This document shows, piece after piece, positions 45,527-59,214 of a DNA stretch of 64,000 nt. The notes under the pieces were generated by a model, which ran no database searches, was not told where the DNA came from, and saw only the letters and a program-made list of their open reading frames with translations. Numbering within the stretch: the first letter of the stretch is position 1; every line of letters begins with the position of its first letter. The position numbers and the translations under genes were made by a program. Source of the stretch: Verrucomicrobiota bacterium (lineage in GTDB: Bacteria > Verrucomicrobiota > Verrucomicrobiia > Opitutales > Opitutaceae); contig JAEWBF010000097.1 of assembly GCA_023391285.1 (NCBI GenBank), positions 1 to 64,000 of the forward strand, written 5' to 3'.

Positions 45527-46789
45527 TCAAGTGACCAGCAGCCAGGCGGCGCCGGTGGTGGCGGTGGCGCCGAGCACGAGGGCGACGCGGGCGCGGAGAG
45601 CGGATGAGCCGAGGGAGATGGCGAAGCCGGCTTTGAGAAGCGTGTTAGCGATGGCGGCGAGAACGATGGCTTGGGTGGCGAGACCGGCGGGGGCGTTTTC
45701 GCCGGCGCCGTTGCGGGCCATCGAAAGGGAAATCGCGTCCATGTCGGTGAGGCCGGAAACAAAGCTGAGGGGGAGGATGCTTTCGGCGAGGCCGAGTTGC
45801 GGGGCGGCTTTCACGAGGAAGGCGATGAGGGCGTAGAGAACGGCGAACTTGATGGCGGTTTTGAGATCGAGGGGGTTTCGCAGCCGGGAGAGGTCGAGTT
45901 TGGTTTTGCTGCGCGCGGGTGGTTGCCGTCGAAGCCAGAACCATGCGGCGTAGAGCGCGCCGGGCGCCGCGAGGAGGGCGAAAGGAAGAACGAGGGTGAG
46001 CGCGAGACCGCGATTGATGACGGCGACGGCGACGATCACGCGTGGAAGCATGACGGTGCAGGCGATGACGACGGCGAGCGCGTAGGTGTTGGAGAGAGCG
46101 GGTTCTTCGCGGCTGCGGCGAGTGAACGCGAGCGTGGTGGCGGTGCTGGAAGCGAGGCCGCCGAGAAAGGCCGTGGCGGTGATGCCGGCGTTGGGCCCGA
46201 GGAGACGCATGGCGATGTAACCGGCGAAACTCAGGCCGGAGATGAGAACCACCATCATCCAGGTCGAAAACAGATTGAAGGCTTCGTAAGGGCCGATGTC
46301 GCGATGCGGGACGAGGGGAAGAATCACGCCGGTGATGGCGGCGAATTGAAGCGTGGCGCGGACGTCGTCGCGGGTGAAGGAGCGCGTCCAGGCGTGGAGC
46401 GGTTGTTTGCTGCCGAGGAGGACCATGGTGGTCGCGGCGACGAGGGTGGCGGCGGGGAGTTCGTCCCAGAAGACGAGCGCGCCGGTGAGGACGGCCAGAA
46501 GAGTCGACGCGAACGAAGTGCCGCCGGAACCGCGCGGAGCGGCGTTGTTGAGGCGGGCGGCGATTTGTTGAGCGCCGACGATGAGGAAGAGAACGGCGAG
46601 GAAAACAGGGGAGGTGAGATCGCTGGCGTAGGCGCCGACGCAGCCCAGCATGGCCCAAAACGCGGAGGTGCGGACGCCGATGAAATCCGTTTCGTCGGGA
46701 TTGTCGGTTTGTTCGCGCCATTGGCGGATGAGGCCGACGAGGGCGCCGAGGCAGGCACTGACGACGATAGCGGTGAGGAGCGACGGCAT
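45527..46789 (-). CDS. MgtC/DUF4010 family membrane protein
   Basis: This 420-residue integral membrane protein begins with an MgtC-like segment (ACLGALVGLIRQWREQ and ETDFIGVRTSAFWAMLGCVG). The DUF4010 region follows (GPNAGITATAFLGGLASSTATT and LSFVSGLTDMDAISLSMAR). Members are predicted transporters or regulators of unknown substrate. It is monocistronic, with a REP-like hairpin 7 bp beyond its stop. Confidence 0.87.
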   Translation of the reverse strand: MPSLLTAIVVSACLGALVGLIRQWREQTDNPDETDFIGVRTSAFWAMLGCVGAYASDLTSPVFLAVLFLIVGAQQIAARLNNAAPRGSGGTSFASTLLAVLTGALVFWDELPAATLVAATTMVLLGSKQPLHAWTRSFTRDDVRATLQFAAITGVILPLVPHRDIGPYEAFNLFSTWMMVVLISGLSFAGYIAMRLLGPNAGITATAFLGGLASSTATTLAFTRRSREEPALSNTYALAVVIACTVMLPRVIVAVAVINRGLALTLVLPFALLAAPGALYAAWFWLRRQPPARSKTKLDLSRLRNPLDLKTAIKFAVLYALIAFLVKAAPQLGLAESILPLSFVSGLTDMDAISLSMARNGAGENAPAGLATQAIVLAAIANTLLKAGFAISLGSSALRARVALVLGATATTGAAWLLVT

Positions 46790-47006
46790 GGCGGGGTGGG
46801 GAAGGATTAACGCGGGAGGAGGAAAGCGAGAAGCTGTTTCGGTGGGTTGAAAAGAGAGTTGAAGATGAAGGCGAATGCGGCAGGTTGGCGGCGCATTCAG
46901 GGTGCATCCGGGTCCGCGGAAAGGGCTGAGCCCACCTGCCGAGGATGAGTCAGTTCAACCTTCACGCTGCCTGAACGCGGATCGCAGGCGATAGCATGGA
47001 GGTTCT

Positions 47007-48548
47007 ATGAATTCGAAGCAATTGCCGGAGCGGCCCGATTTGGGCCAGTTGAAGAAGCAGGCGAAGGAGTTGTTGAGCGCGGTGCGCGCGGGCGAAGCGG
47101 AGGCTTTGCGGCGGGTGGGAGGAGGCGAAGCGGGACGAGGTGCGAGCGAATTGGCGTTGAACGATGCGCAACGTGTGATCGCGCGAGATTATGGATTCGC
47201 GAGTTGGGCGAAGTTGGAGCTGCACGTGGAGACGCGGGAGATCGAGGCGGCGGAGGCGCGACTGGTGGAAGCGGCGCTGGACGGCGAGCGCGAGGCCGTT
47301 GAGGAGATTTTGCGCGAGCGGCCGGAGTTGGCGGCGCGGAGTGTTTGGACGGCGGCGGCGTTGGGGAAGGAAGAGGCGTATGAGTGGAATAGATACGCGA
47401 AGGAGAGCGGCGGGCCGCGAGGGTGGCCGGTGTTGTTGTATGTGTGCTTCGGGCGATGCGGCGGCGGCGATGAGGTGCGGGCACGGATCGCGCAGGTGTT
47501 GTTGGAGAACGGGGCGGATGCGAATGCGTATTGGATTCATCGCGACTGGCCGGAGTCGCCGTTGCCGGCGTTGTATGGCGCGACGGGAGTGAACGATTAT
47601 CCGCGGCTGGCGCGGGTGTTGTTGGAAGCGGGCGCGAATCCGAATGATGGGGAATCGCGGTATCACGCGGCGGAGCATAACCATGTCGCGTCGCTCGAGG
47701 TGCTGGCGGAGTTTGGGTGCGATTTCTCGGGCGTGGATCGCGCGTGGGGGAACACGCCGCTGTATTTTCTATTTGGTTACGCGCAGCCCACGGCGGAGAT
47801 GAAGGCGGGGGTGCGATGGCTGTTGGAGCATGGAGCGAATCCGAACGTGGTCAGCCAGGCGAACGGCGTGGCGGAGATGCCGCTGCATCGAGCGGTGAAT
47901 CACAATTGGGATGCGGAGACGATTGGGCTACTCGTGAAACGCGGAGCGGACGTGAATGCGAAGACGGCGTATGGACGCACGGCGTATCAGCTCGCGGTGC
48001 GGGGAGGACGAGAGGAGGTGGCGCAGGTGCTGGCGGAGAATGGAGCGAACACGGAGGTGGTCGAAACGGATGCGCTGATCGGCGCGTGCATGCGGGGCGA
48101 TGGGGAGGGAGCGCGGGCGCTGGTGGAGCGGCGGCGCGGAGTGTTGAAGGAGTTGGGCGCGCACGATCGATTGATTGCGTTGATGGCGGCGCGTGAAGGA
48201 CGGGCGGAGGCGTTGAAGGTGATCCCGGAGATTGGGCTCGGAGTGGATGTGAGCGGCGAGTGGGGCGAGCGGCCGCTGCATTGGGCGGCGTGGTATGGGT
48301 GGGCGGAGGCGGTGAAGGTGCTGGTCGAAAAAGGCGTGGAGTTGAATGTGTGCGATCGAAGGTTTGGGGCGCCGCCGAGCGGGTGGTGCGCGCATGGGTC
48401 GGAAAACTGTGGGAATCCGAAAGGTGAATACGCGCGCGTGATGGAGATGTTGATCGATGCGGGCGCGTTGGTGGCGCCGGATACGAACGGAGCGCCGGAG
48501 GTGATGGCGGTGTTGCGCCGGCGCGGGATTGGGCCGGCGAAACGTTGA
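47007..48548 (+). CDS. Ankyrin repeat protein
   Basis: This 513-residue protein has an N-terminal LPERPDLGQLKKQAKELLSA segment common in bacterial ankyrin proteins. At least six ankyrin repeats follow; examples are ARVLLEAGANPNDGESRYHA, VRWLLEHGANPNVVSQANG, IGLLVKRGADVNAKTAYGRT and VKVLVEKGVELNVCDRRFGA. No signal peptide is seen, so it is probably a cytoplasmic protein-binding scaffold with unknown partner. The 217-bp upstream gap (46,790-47,006) shows no clear promoter. Confidence 0.9.
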   Translation: MNSKQLPERPDLGQLKKQAKELLSAVRAGEAEALRRVGGGEAGRGASELALNDAQRVIARDYGFASWAKLELHVETREIEAAEARLVEAALDGEREAVEEILRERPELAARSVWTAAALGKEEAYEWNRYAKESGGPRGWPVLLYVCFGRCGGGDEVRARIAQVLLENGADANAYWIHRDWPESPLPALYGATGVNDYPRLARVLLEAGANPNDGESRYHAAEHNHVASLEVLAEFGCDFSGVDRAWGNTPLYFLFGYAQPTAEMKAGVRWLLEHGANPNVVSQANGVAEMPLHRAVNHNWDAETIGLLVKRGADVNAKTAYGRTAYQLAVRGGREEVAQVLAENGANTEVVETDALIGACMRGDGEGARALVERRRGVLKELGAHDRLIALMAAREGRAEALKVIPEIGLGVDVSGEWGERPLHWAAWYGWAEAVKVLVEKGVELNVCDRRFGAPPSGWCAHGSENCGNPKGEYARVMEMLIDAGALVAPDTNGAPEVMAVLRRRGIGPAKR

Positions 48549-48553
48549 GCAAA

Positions 48554-48572
48554 CGAAGGATCGGCCTGGAAA

Positions 48573-48589
<17 letters not shown>
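48554..48589. terminator. Bidirectional hairpin terminator overlapping the dnaE stop
   Basis: GATCGGCCTG-gaaat-CAGGCCGATC is extended by CGAAG/CTTCG with one bulge. It sits between convergent ankyrin and dnaE genes, and the dnaE stop codon (48,573-48,575) is inside the hairpin. There is no long T run, so termination efficiency is uncertain. Confidence 0.6.
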
Positions 48590-52334
<3,745 letters not shown>

Positions 52335-52390
52335 GTGTTTATGTGCAAACGCGGCGGACGAACGGGCAAGGGGAAAGGCTGGGCGGAAGG

Positions 52391-52421
52391 GGTTGCCCGC
52401 GAAACACGCGAAAGGGCGCGA
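52391..52421. repeat. CGCGAAA-type short tandem repeat upstream of rpsU
   Basis: CCCGCGAAACACGCGAAAGG with a following GCGCGAAA repeats a CGCGAAA core three times. A nearly identical copy occurs at 54,990-55,017 between mutY and rnhC. It lies in the 228-bp gap between dnaE and rpsU. Confidence 0.6.
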
Positions 52422-52498
52422 AATTGGGAGGTATTTTGCCGAGGCTTTGGCGGGTGTTCGCGTGTTTAGCGGGAGGGAGAAAGCGGAGAAAAAGACCG

Positions 52499-52529
52499 TT
52501 GACGCGGCGGAGGCGGGGTGGCCTAGTAA
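52499..52529 (+). promoter_or_regulatory. Possible sigma70-type promoter of rpsU
   Basis: TTGACG (52,499-52,504) and a -10-like TAGTAA (52,524-52,529) are 19 bp apart, slightly long, and 34 bp before the rpsU ATG. The -35 match is good but the -10 match is weak. Confidence 0.35.
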
Positions 52530-52562
52530 CCAGCTTTTCCAATCACCTTCCGTCCGTCCCAC

Positions 52563-52760
52563 ATGGCTATCGAAATCAAAATCCGTAAGAATGAGCCGGT
52601 TGATCGTGCGATCCGTCGCATGAAGAAGAAGCTCGATCGCGAGAACATCATCAAGGGTGTTCGCGCCAAGCGCTACTACGAGAAGCCGTGCGAAAAGCGT
52701 CGCCGCAAGGAGAAGGTGCAAGCCTTCACCCAGATGCTGCGCCGCCGTTACGAGAGCTGA
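52563..52760 (+). CDS. rpsU: 30S ribosomal protein bS21
   Basis: This 65-residue, highly basic protein begins MAIEIKIRKNEPVDRAIRRM, with VRAKRYYEKPCEKRRRKEK in the second half, matching bS21. It sits in the small subunit platform and aids initiation. It is divergent from dnaE and has its own terminator. Confidence 0.96.
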   Translation: MAIEIKIRKNEPVDRAIRRMKKKLDRENIIKGVRAKRYYEKPCEKRRRKEKVQAFTQMLRRRYES

Positions 52761-52788
52761 GCAAGCGGCTCGTGCCAGTGATTTTCAG

Positions 52789-52825
52789 CCGCGTTTCCTG
52801 TGAAGGAGGCGCGGTTTTCTTTTTG
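52789..52825 (+). terminator. Rho-independent terminator after rpsU
   Basis: CCGCGTTTCCT and AGGAGGCGCGG pair (with G-T pairs) around a 4-base loop, followed by TTTTCTTTTT. It lies 29 bp after the rpsU stop. Confidence 0.85.
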
Positions 52826-52865
52826 CGTGCAACGGGATAGGGTCTGGCTTCGTTTTTCCTGACTA

Positions 52866-53813
52866 ATGTCGAAACCGCTGTTCTCACTCTCCAGCTGCTG
52901 GTGTTCGCACCGTCACACGGACGGATATGCGATGGCAAAGGAGATGGCGGGGCTGGGATTCAGCCACATCGAGTTGAGTCATGGCGTGAGAATCACGCTC
53001 GTCCCGGGGATTTTGCGGGCGGTGGAGGACGGGATCGTGAAAGTAGGGTCGACGCATAACTTCTGTCCGTTGCCGACGGGCGTGGTGCATGCGGCGCCGA
53101 ATCTGTTCGAGCCATCGACGGCGGATCCGCGCGAGCATGAGCAGTGGGTGCGGCACACGAAGCGGTCGATCGATTTCGCGGCGCAGGTGAAAGCGACGGT
53201 GCTCGTGTGTCACTTGGGCAGCGTGCGGTTTTTCTGGCTGAATCCGGGGAAGAAATTGCGCGCGTATGAGGCGCTGCATCCGAAGGCGAAGCTGCCGGAG
53301 GATCCGAAATATCGGAAGGTGCTGCAGAAGAGCACGGAGCGGATGCGGAAGAAGATGGGCCCGTTTTGGGAGCGGACGAAGGCCAGTGTGAACGAGGTGC
53401 TCGGATATGCGAAACAGAAGGGCGTGCGGCTGGGTTTTGAAAATCGCGAGAAGTTCGAGGAGCTGCCGATGGATGAGGATTACCCGGCGTTTTTGAATGA
53501 ATTACCGGCGGATGCGTCGGCGGGTTATTGGCACGACACGGGTCATGCGGATATCAAGGAAAAGATGGGCGTGATCGATCACCGCGGGCAGCTGGAGAAG
53601 ATGCGCGCGCGGACGATCGGATTTCATCTCCACGATGTGAACGAAGAGGGAGACGATCATCAGCCGATCGGGACGGGGCGGATCGATTTTCGGATGGTGC
53701 GGGAGTTTTGGCGGCCGGAGCACGTGCTCGTGTTGGAGTTGAGTCCGCGGGTGTCGGTGGACGGCGTGCGGGCGTCGAAGGAGCGGATCGAGGCGTTGCT
53801 GGCGGGTGGCTAA
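52866..53813 (+). CDS. Sugar phosphate isomerase/epimerase-like TIM-barrel protein
   Basis: This 315-residue protein of the xylose isomerase-like/AP endonuclease 2 TIM-barrel group has metal-site segments such as HIELSHGVRITL, VLVCHLGSVRFFW, LGFENREKFEELP, AGYWHDTGHADIKEKMG and IGFHLHDVNEEGDDHQPIG. Metal-dependent isomerisation of a sugar is likely, but the substrate cannot be told. It stands alone between rpsU and mutY. Confidence 0.8.
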   Translation: MSKPLFSLSSCWCSHRHTDGYAMAKEMAGLGFSHIELSHGVRITLVPGILRAVEDGIVKVGSTHNFCPLPTGVVHAAPNLFEPSTADPREHEQWVRHTKRSIDFAAQVKATVLVCHLGSVRFFWLNPGKKLRAYEALHPKAKLPEDPKYRKVLQKSTERMRKKMGPFWERTKASVNEVLGYAKQKGVRLGFENREKFEELPMDEDYPAFLNELPADASAGYWHDTGHADIKEKMGVIDHRGQLEKMRARTIGFHLHDVNEEGDDHQPIGTGRIDFRMVREFWRPEHVLVLELSPRVSVDGVRASKERIEALLAGG

Positions 53814-53837
53814 GCGCGGGGGAGGGGCGTGGGGATT

Positions 53838-53875
53838 GGAACCACGAATGGGCACGAATGAACACGAATGCGGAT
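53838..53875. repeat. CACGAAT-type tandem repeat
   Basis: Three units of CACGAATGNN lie in the gap between the TIM-barrel gene and mutY. This is a short dispersed repeat of the same style as others in the window. Confidence 0.6.
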
Positions 53876-53894
53876 GCGTTCGGGGCGGGAAGGG

Positions 53895-54935
<1,041 letters not shown>

Positions 54936-54944
54936 GGAGGAGGA

Positions 54945-55080
54945 GATTGGCCGCAAAGAGGCGCAGAAGGCGCAAGAAGAATACCGGTCGCCCGCGAAAC
55001 ACGCGAAAGACGCGAATAGGAGGTCGAGGAGCCGCGGAGTTTTTTCTGTTTTGCGCTTTCTGCGCCTCTTTGCGGCTATG
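54945..55080. repeat. Inverted pair of GCGCAAAG-type repeats around a CGCGAAA repeat
   Basis: GGCCGCAAAGAGGCGCAGAA with a following GGCGCAAG starts near 54,949. Its inverted counterpart TTTGCGCTTTCTGCGCCTCT then TTGCGGC runs to about 55,077. Between them lies the CGCGAAACACGCGAAAGACG copy at 54,993-55,014. The whole intergenic gap between mutY and rnhC is made of these dispersed repeats. Confidence 0.65.
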
Positions 55081-55087
55081 GTCTTCC

Positions 55088-56092
55088 ATGGCGAAAAAGC
55101 AGAACGAAGATGACGCGCCGAAGAAGCTGGCGAGCTACACGGTGAAGCTCGATGACGCGCAGATGGAAAAACTGCGCGGGATCTGCGAGGCGCGAGGGTT
55201 CACGCCGTTCGAAGTCGCTTACACGCGGTTCGCTTACAAGTCGGACGCGGCGAAGATGAACGTCGCGGCGTATACGAGCGGAAAGGTCGTGATTGCGGGC
55301 AAAGGCACGGAGGAATTCGTGACGATGACGCTCGAGCCGGAAGTCACGGGCGCGCCGAAGCTGGGCTACGATGAAGTGCTGCATCCGGATTGGTTCGAAC
55401 CGCACGCGGGGTTGGATGAGAGCGGAAAGGGCGACTTTTTTGGGCCGGTGATTGCGGCGACGGTGATCGCGGACAAACCGGCGATCGAAGCGTGGCGAAA
55501 GGCGGGTGTGCAGGATTCGAAGAAGATCACGGAGACGCGTATCCTGGAATTGGATAAGGCGATTCGCGAAACACCCGGCGTGGTCGTGCGGACCTGTTAT
55601 TGCGGAATGCCGAAATACAACGAGTTGATGTCGCGGCCCGGGGCGAATTTGAACCGGCTGCTGGCGTGGCAGCATGCGACGGCGCTGGAGCAGGCGCTGA
55701 CGGTGAAGCGGGTGGCGTGGGGATTGTTGGACCAGTTCACCGAGCAGCCGCTGGCGCAGCGGGAGCTGGCGAAGAAAGGCGTGAAGGATTTCGATCTGCG
55801 GATGCGGACCAAGGCGGAAGAAGATCCGGTGGTCGCGGCGGCGTCGGTGGTGGCGCGGGCGGAGTTCGTGCGGCAGATGAATTTACTGTCGAAGAAGTTT
55901 GGCGCGAAGCTGCAGAAAGGCGCGGGCCCGCTGGTGAAGCAGCAGGCGCATGAGATCATCGCGAAGTTTGGCGCGCGGGCGCTGGGCGAGTTTGCGAAGC
56001 TGCATTTTCGGACGGCGTATGAAGTGGTGGCGGCGGCGGGGAAGCTGGATGAGTTGCCGTTGAAGGAGCCGCGGGAGAAGATGGAGTGGTGA
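55088..56092 (+). CDS. rnhC: Ribonuclease HIII
   Basis: This enzyme cleaves RNA in RNA-DNA hybrids. The N-terminal TBP-like substrate domain (YTVKLDDAQMEKLRGICEAR) precedes the catalytic domain, with the first acidic residues in GLDESGKGDFFGPV and then VQDSKKIT, DQFTEQP and EEDPVVAAASVVARAEFV. The DESGKGD form is diagnostic for HIII. Length is 334 residues. It lies directly before rnhB, an uncommon tandem. Confidence 0.93.
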   Translation: MAKKQNEDDAPKKLASYTVKLDDAQMEKLRGICEARGFTPFEVAYTRFAYKSDAAKMNVAAYTSGKVVIAGKGTEEFVTMTLEPEVTGAPKLGYDEVLHPDWFEPHAGLDESGKGDFFGPVIAATVIADKPAIEAWRKAGVQDSKKITETRILELDKAIRETPGVVVRTCYCGMPKYNELMSRPGANLNRLLAWQHATALEQALTVKRVAWGLLDQFTEQPLAQRELAKKGVKDFDLRMRTKAEEDPVVAAASVVARAEFVRQMNLLSKKFGAKLQKGAGPLVKQQAHEIIAKFGARALGEFAKLHFRTAYEVVAAAGKLDELPLKEPREKMEW

Positions 56093-56108
56093 GCGCAGCG
56101 TGTGGGTT

Positions 56109-56133
56109 GCGAAACGCTCACGCGTTTCGCTAC
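56109..56133 (-). repeat. REP-like hairpin with GTAG base
   Basis: GCGAAACGC-tcac-GCGTTTCGC runs directly into CTAC; the minus strand reads GTAG followed by the palindrome. It lies in the 66-bp gap between rnhC and rnhB. The stem sequence differs from the other copies. Confidence 0.65.
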
Positions 56134-56158
56134 AGAAGAATAGAAATGCGGTGATTCG

Positions 56159-56920
56159 ATGCCAAAACGAAGACAGTTGCGGGCGTTCGATTTGAAGCAG
56201 ATCGAAAGCGTGGGGAGCCTCATCGGTGTGGATGAGGTGGGGCGGGGTGCGTTCGCGGGACCGGTGGTGGCGGCGGCGGTGTTGGTGACGCGGGATTTTT
56301 TGGAATGCCGGTGGGCGATGACGAAGGCCGGGCGGGTGAACGACTCGAAGTTGTTGTCGGCGGAGCAACGGGAGGAGTTATGGAACGAGTTCGAGACCTT
56401 GGCGGCGAACGGATTGATTCACGCGCATTTCGGCGTGGCGGGCGTGGAGGAGATTGCGCAGTTCAACATCCTGGGGGCGACGAAGCTGGCGATGCGGCGG
56501 GCGTTGGAGGCCATCCATCCGCCGGAGGCGTTTGAGCGGAAGGCGGAGCCGGATTTGTTCACGAGTTTGGAGGAGCGGGCGGCGTTTGTGCCGACGGTGT
56601 CGGCGCGGGTGCTGATCGACGGGTTGCCGCTGCGAAGTTTCCCGTATCCGCACACGGCGTTGGTGAATGGCGACGCGCGGTCGCTGTGCATCGCGATGGC
56701 GTCGATTGTCGCGAAGGTGGCACGCGACCGCTTGATGCGGGAGCTGGACGCGAGGTATCCGGGGTATGGATTCGCGCAGCATAAAGGCTACGGGACGGAG
56801 GAGCATCGCGAAGCGGTGTTGCGGCTCGGGCGCTGCTTGGAGCATCGGGAGATGTTCCTGCGGAAGCTGCTGGCGGTGCGGGTCGATCCGGCGCAGATGC
56901 AGATGTTTGAGGAAGGCTGA
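56159..56920 (+). CDS. rnhB: Ribonuclease HII
   Basis: This enzyme removes ribonucleotides from DNA and RNA primers. Motifs: GVDEVGRGAFAGPVVAAAV, NDSKLLSAEQRE, VLIDGLPLRSFPYPHTALVNG with the third acidic residue, and SIVAKVARDRLM. At 253 residues it is slightly longer than usual owing to an insertion before VLIDG. It follows rnhC on the same strand. A TTGAGNG heptamer array starts 11 bp after its stop. Confidence 0.92.
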   Translation: MPKRRQLRAFDLKQIESVGSLIGVDEVGRGAFAGPVVAAAVLVTRDFLECRWAMTKAGRVNDSKLLSAEQREELWNEFETLAANGLIHAHFGVAGVEEIAQFNILGATKLAMRRALEAIHPPEAFERKAEPDLFTSLEERAAFVPTVSARVLIDGLPLRSFPYPHTALVNGDARSLCIAMASIVAKVARDRLMRELDARYPGYGFAQHKGYGTEEHREAVLRLGRCLEHREMFLRKLLAVRVDPAQMQMFEEG

Positions 56921-56930
56921 GCGGCGAGAG

Positions 56931-56958
56931 TTGAGTGTTGAGGGTTGAGAGTTGAGAG
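56931..56958. repeat. Four-unit TTGAGNG heptamer array
   Basis: The units TTGAGTG, TTGAGGG, TTGAGAG and TTGAGAG lie between rnhB and the histidine kinase gene. It has the same unit and copy number as the arrays inside dnaE and purD. Confidence 0.85.
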
Positions 56959-56973
56959 GCATTTTCGCTTTTC

Positions 56974-58155
56974 ATGCCTGGGAAGAAGAATTCCTCGCTC
57001 GATCGGGTGCTGGGCCGCGTCGAATCGCTGGATGCGGTGAACCTGGCGAATCTGGTGCAGCGGTTGGCGCGGGAGCGCGGGTTGTTCGAAGACATCTTCA
57101 ATACGCTCCAGGAAGGCGTCCTGGTGATCAGCGCGGGCGGGCACATCGAATACGCGAATCGTGCGGCGCAGCGGTTGATTGGGTTGGCGGACGAGGATTT
57201 GAGCGGGCAGACCTTGTGGCGGCTGGCGCCGGGGTTGCGGAAGTCGCTCGAGCCGGCGCTGGCGGCAGAAGGCGTGACGGCGATGCCCGTGGTGGCGCGG
57301 GAGTTCGAGCTGACGTATCCGGAGCCGAGAACGGTGCGGCTTTACATGGTGCCGTTTCGTGGGGAAGGGCGTGCGCCGACGCGGCGGTTTGCGGTGATTC
57401 TGTCGGATATCACGCGCGACAAACTTTCCACGGAGGCGCGAATCGAGAGTGAGCGGACCTCATCGATCTTGCTGCTGGCGGCGGGGGTGGCGCACGAGTT
57501 GGGGAATCCGTTGAATTCGCTGACGATTCATCTGCAGCTGATCGAGCGGCGGTTGAAGAAACTAAAAAGCGCGCGCGACAAGGACAGTGCGGCGTTGGCG
57601 GATTCGATCGCGGTGTGTCAGGCGGAAGTGCAGCGGCTGGACGGGATCATCACGAACTTTCTGGAAGCGATTCGGCCGCGTCCGCCGAACTTGGCGGAAA
57701 CGAATGTGACGGACGTGCTGGCCGAGGTGTTGCGTTTTCAGCACAGCGAGTTGGCGGATCGCGGAATCGAGATCGAAGCGGAGACACCGGGCGATTTGCC
57801 GGTGATCATGGCGGATCGGAATCAGCTGAAACAGGTGTTCTTCAATATCTCGAAGAATGCGGTCGAGGCGATGCAGCCGGGCGGGCGGTTGCGGATCCGG
57901 ACGCACGCGGATGACGACAACGTGTATTTGTTGTTCGGTGACAACGGCGCGGGGATCAAGCAGGAGGATCTCGTGAGGCTTTTTCAGCCCTATCACACGA
58001 CGAAGGTGGGTGGCAGCGGGTTGGGGCTGATGATCGTGCAGCGGATCATGCGGGATCACGGGGGGCAGATCGGGATCGAGAGCAAGGAAGGCGTGGGCAC
58101 GTTGGTGACGCTGCAGTTTCCGCGGAAAGACCGGCGGGTGAGGATGCTGCAGTAG
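56974..58155 (+). CDS. PAS-domain sensor histidine kinase
   Basis: This soluble kinase of 393 residues has a PAS domain (FNTLQEGVLVISAGGHIEYA to SDITRDKLSTEARIE). A HisKA domain follows with the phospho-acceptor His174 in GVAHELGNPLNSLTIHL, then a HATPase domain with N box NQLKQVFFNISKNAVEAMQPG, G1 FGDNGAGIKQED and G2 GGSGLGLMIVQRI. No membrane helix or receiver domain is seen and no response regulator gene is adjacent, so its partner lies elsewhere. Confidence 0.92.
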   Translation: MPGKKNSSLDRVLGRVESLDAVNLANLVQRLARERGLFEDIFNTLQEGVLVISAGGHIEYANRAAQRLIGLADEDLSGQTLWRLAPGLRKSLEPALAAEGVTAMPVVAREFELTYPEPRTVRLYMVPFRGEGRAPTRRFAVILSDITRDKLSTEARIESERTSSILLLAAGVAHELGNPLNSLTIHLQLIERRLKKLKSARDKDSAALADSIAVCQAEVQRLDGIITNFLEAIRPRPPNLAETNVTDVLAEVLRFQHSELADRGIEIEAETPGDLPVIMADRNQLKQVFFNISKNAVEAMQPGGRLRIRTHADDDNVYLLFGDNGAGIKQEDLVRLFQPYHTTKVGGSGLGLMIVQRIMRDHGGQIGIESKEGVGTLVTLQFPRKDRRVRMLQ

Positions 58156-58191
58156 TGTTGCCGGCGGCGGTGGCGTGGCGAAGGGCGGAGC

Positions 58192-58217
58192 GGCGGGGTC
58201 GGGAGACCCCGCTCTAC
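58192..58217 (-). repeat. REP-like hairpin with GTAG base
   Basis: GGCGGGGTC-ggga-GACCCCGCT is followed by CTAC. It matches the 45,495 element apart from one end base. It lies in the gap between the kinase and the sigma factor gene. Confidence 0.7.
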
Positions 58218-58301
58218 ACCCGATCGAGGGTGAAGCGGGGCTTGCACTGTGCCGGGGAGTGGGTTGCTTTGCGGGGCCGCAAGTCTGCAGCGAATCAAAT
58301 C

Positions 58302-58955
58302 ATGCCGATAAGAAGTGTTGCACGAGGATCGCGGGTCCGGGAAGAAGACCAAATCCGCAACCTTCCCACAGCTCCCCCGTCAGGCCCAACTGACGAATGC
58401 GCACGCACGGATCAGACTGCAGCGGCCGCGCTCGCCGAGCTCGTTCGGCAGGCGCAAACGGGGGACGAAGGAGCCCAGCGCACGCTCATTTTCAGTTATC
58501 AGCGGCGGATTGCGGGGTTCGTTTACGCGATTACGGGGCGACCCGATGCAGTGGAGGATTTGGCGCAGCAGGTGTTTATCAAAATGATCCGGGCGCTGGC
58601 GCGGTTGCACGACGTGGCGCAGTTCGAGGCGTGGCTATTCCGGCTGGCTCGCAACACGTGCATCGATCATTTGCGCCGTCAGAAATTGCGGCGGATTTTC
58701 ACGCCGTTTGCGGCGGAGCACGAAAACATTCCCGAGCCTCCGGGCGCGGTGGACAGCGAGGAGTTGGACGCGTTGCGGCATGCGTTGCAGCAATTGCCGC
58801 CGAAGGATCGCGCCTTGCTGGCGCTGGCGCAGGAAGGCCGCAGTCAGGTCGAGATGGCGGAGGCGACCGGGACGAGCGTGATGGCGGTGAAAGCCCGCTT
58901 GCATCGCGCGCGGGAAAAGCTTCGTCAGTATTACCAAAGACCACATGAAACCTGA
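58302..58955 (+). CDS. ECF-family RNA polymerase sigma factor
   Basis: This 217-residue sigma70-family factor has region 2 as ITGRPDAVEDLAQQVFIKMI with AQFEAWLFRLARNTCIDHLR, and region 4 as LPPKDRALLALAQEGRSQVE with VMAVKARLHRAREKLRQYY. The start MPIRSVARGS at 58,302 is chosen; the upstream frame runs through a repeat. The following two small genes overlap in series (11 bp, then 4 bp) and probably form its regulatory unit. Confidence 0.9.
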   Translation: MPIRSVARGSRVREEDQIRNLPTAPPSGPTDECARTDQTAAAALAELVRQAQTGDEGAQRTLIFSYQRRIAGFVYAITGRPDAVEDLAQQVFIKMIRALARLHDVAQFEAWLFRLARNTCIDHLRRQKLRRIFTPFAAEHENIPEPPGAVDSEELDALRHALQQLPPKDRALLALAQEGRSQVEMAEATGTSVMAVKARLHRAREKLRQYYQRPHET

Positions 58956-59214
58956 ATCATACGCCTGGCTCGCATTGCAGGAGCACGGGGCGGCGATGCT
59001 CCGACCCGGATTCGCGGAACGGACGCTGCGGGCCGCTCGCGATCTGGCGCCGACTTTTTACAGCCAGTGCTTGCTGAGCGCCGCGACGGCGGCGGTCTGC
59101 TTGGCGGCGATCTTTTTCGTCCATTCGCGGCAGGCCGCGGATGAGACGGCGCGCAATCTCGCCGGCTGGGAAGCCGTGGCGGCGGAGATGGAGCGCTTGG
59201 GTCAGGTGCGATGA
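58945..59214 (+). CDS. Small membrane protein, possible anti-sigma factor
   Basis: This 89-residue protein has one hydrophobic segment (LLSAATAAVCLAAIFFVHS) and a cytoplasmic-size N-terminus. It overlaps the sigma factor gene by 11 bp and the next gene by 4 bp. Position and topology fit an anti-sigma or membrane tether, but no family motif such as a zinc HxxxCxxC is present. Confidence 0.6.
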   Translation: MKPESYAWLALQEHGAAMLRPGFAERTLRAARDLAPTFYSQCLLSAATAAVCLAAIFFVHSRQAADETARNLAGWEAVAAEMERLGQVR

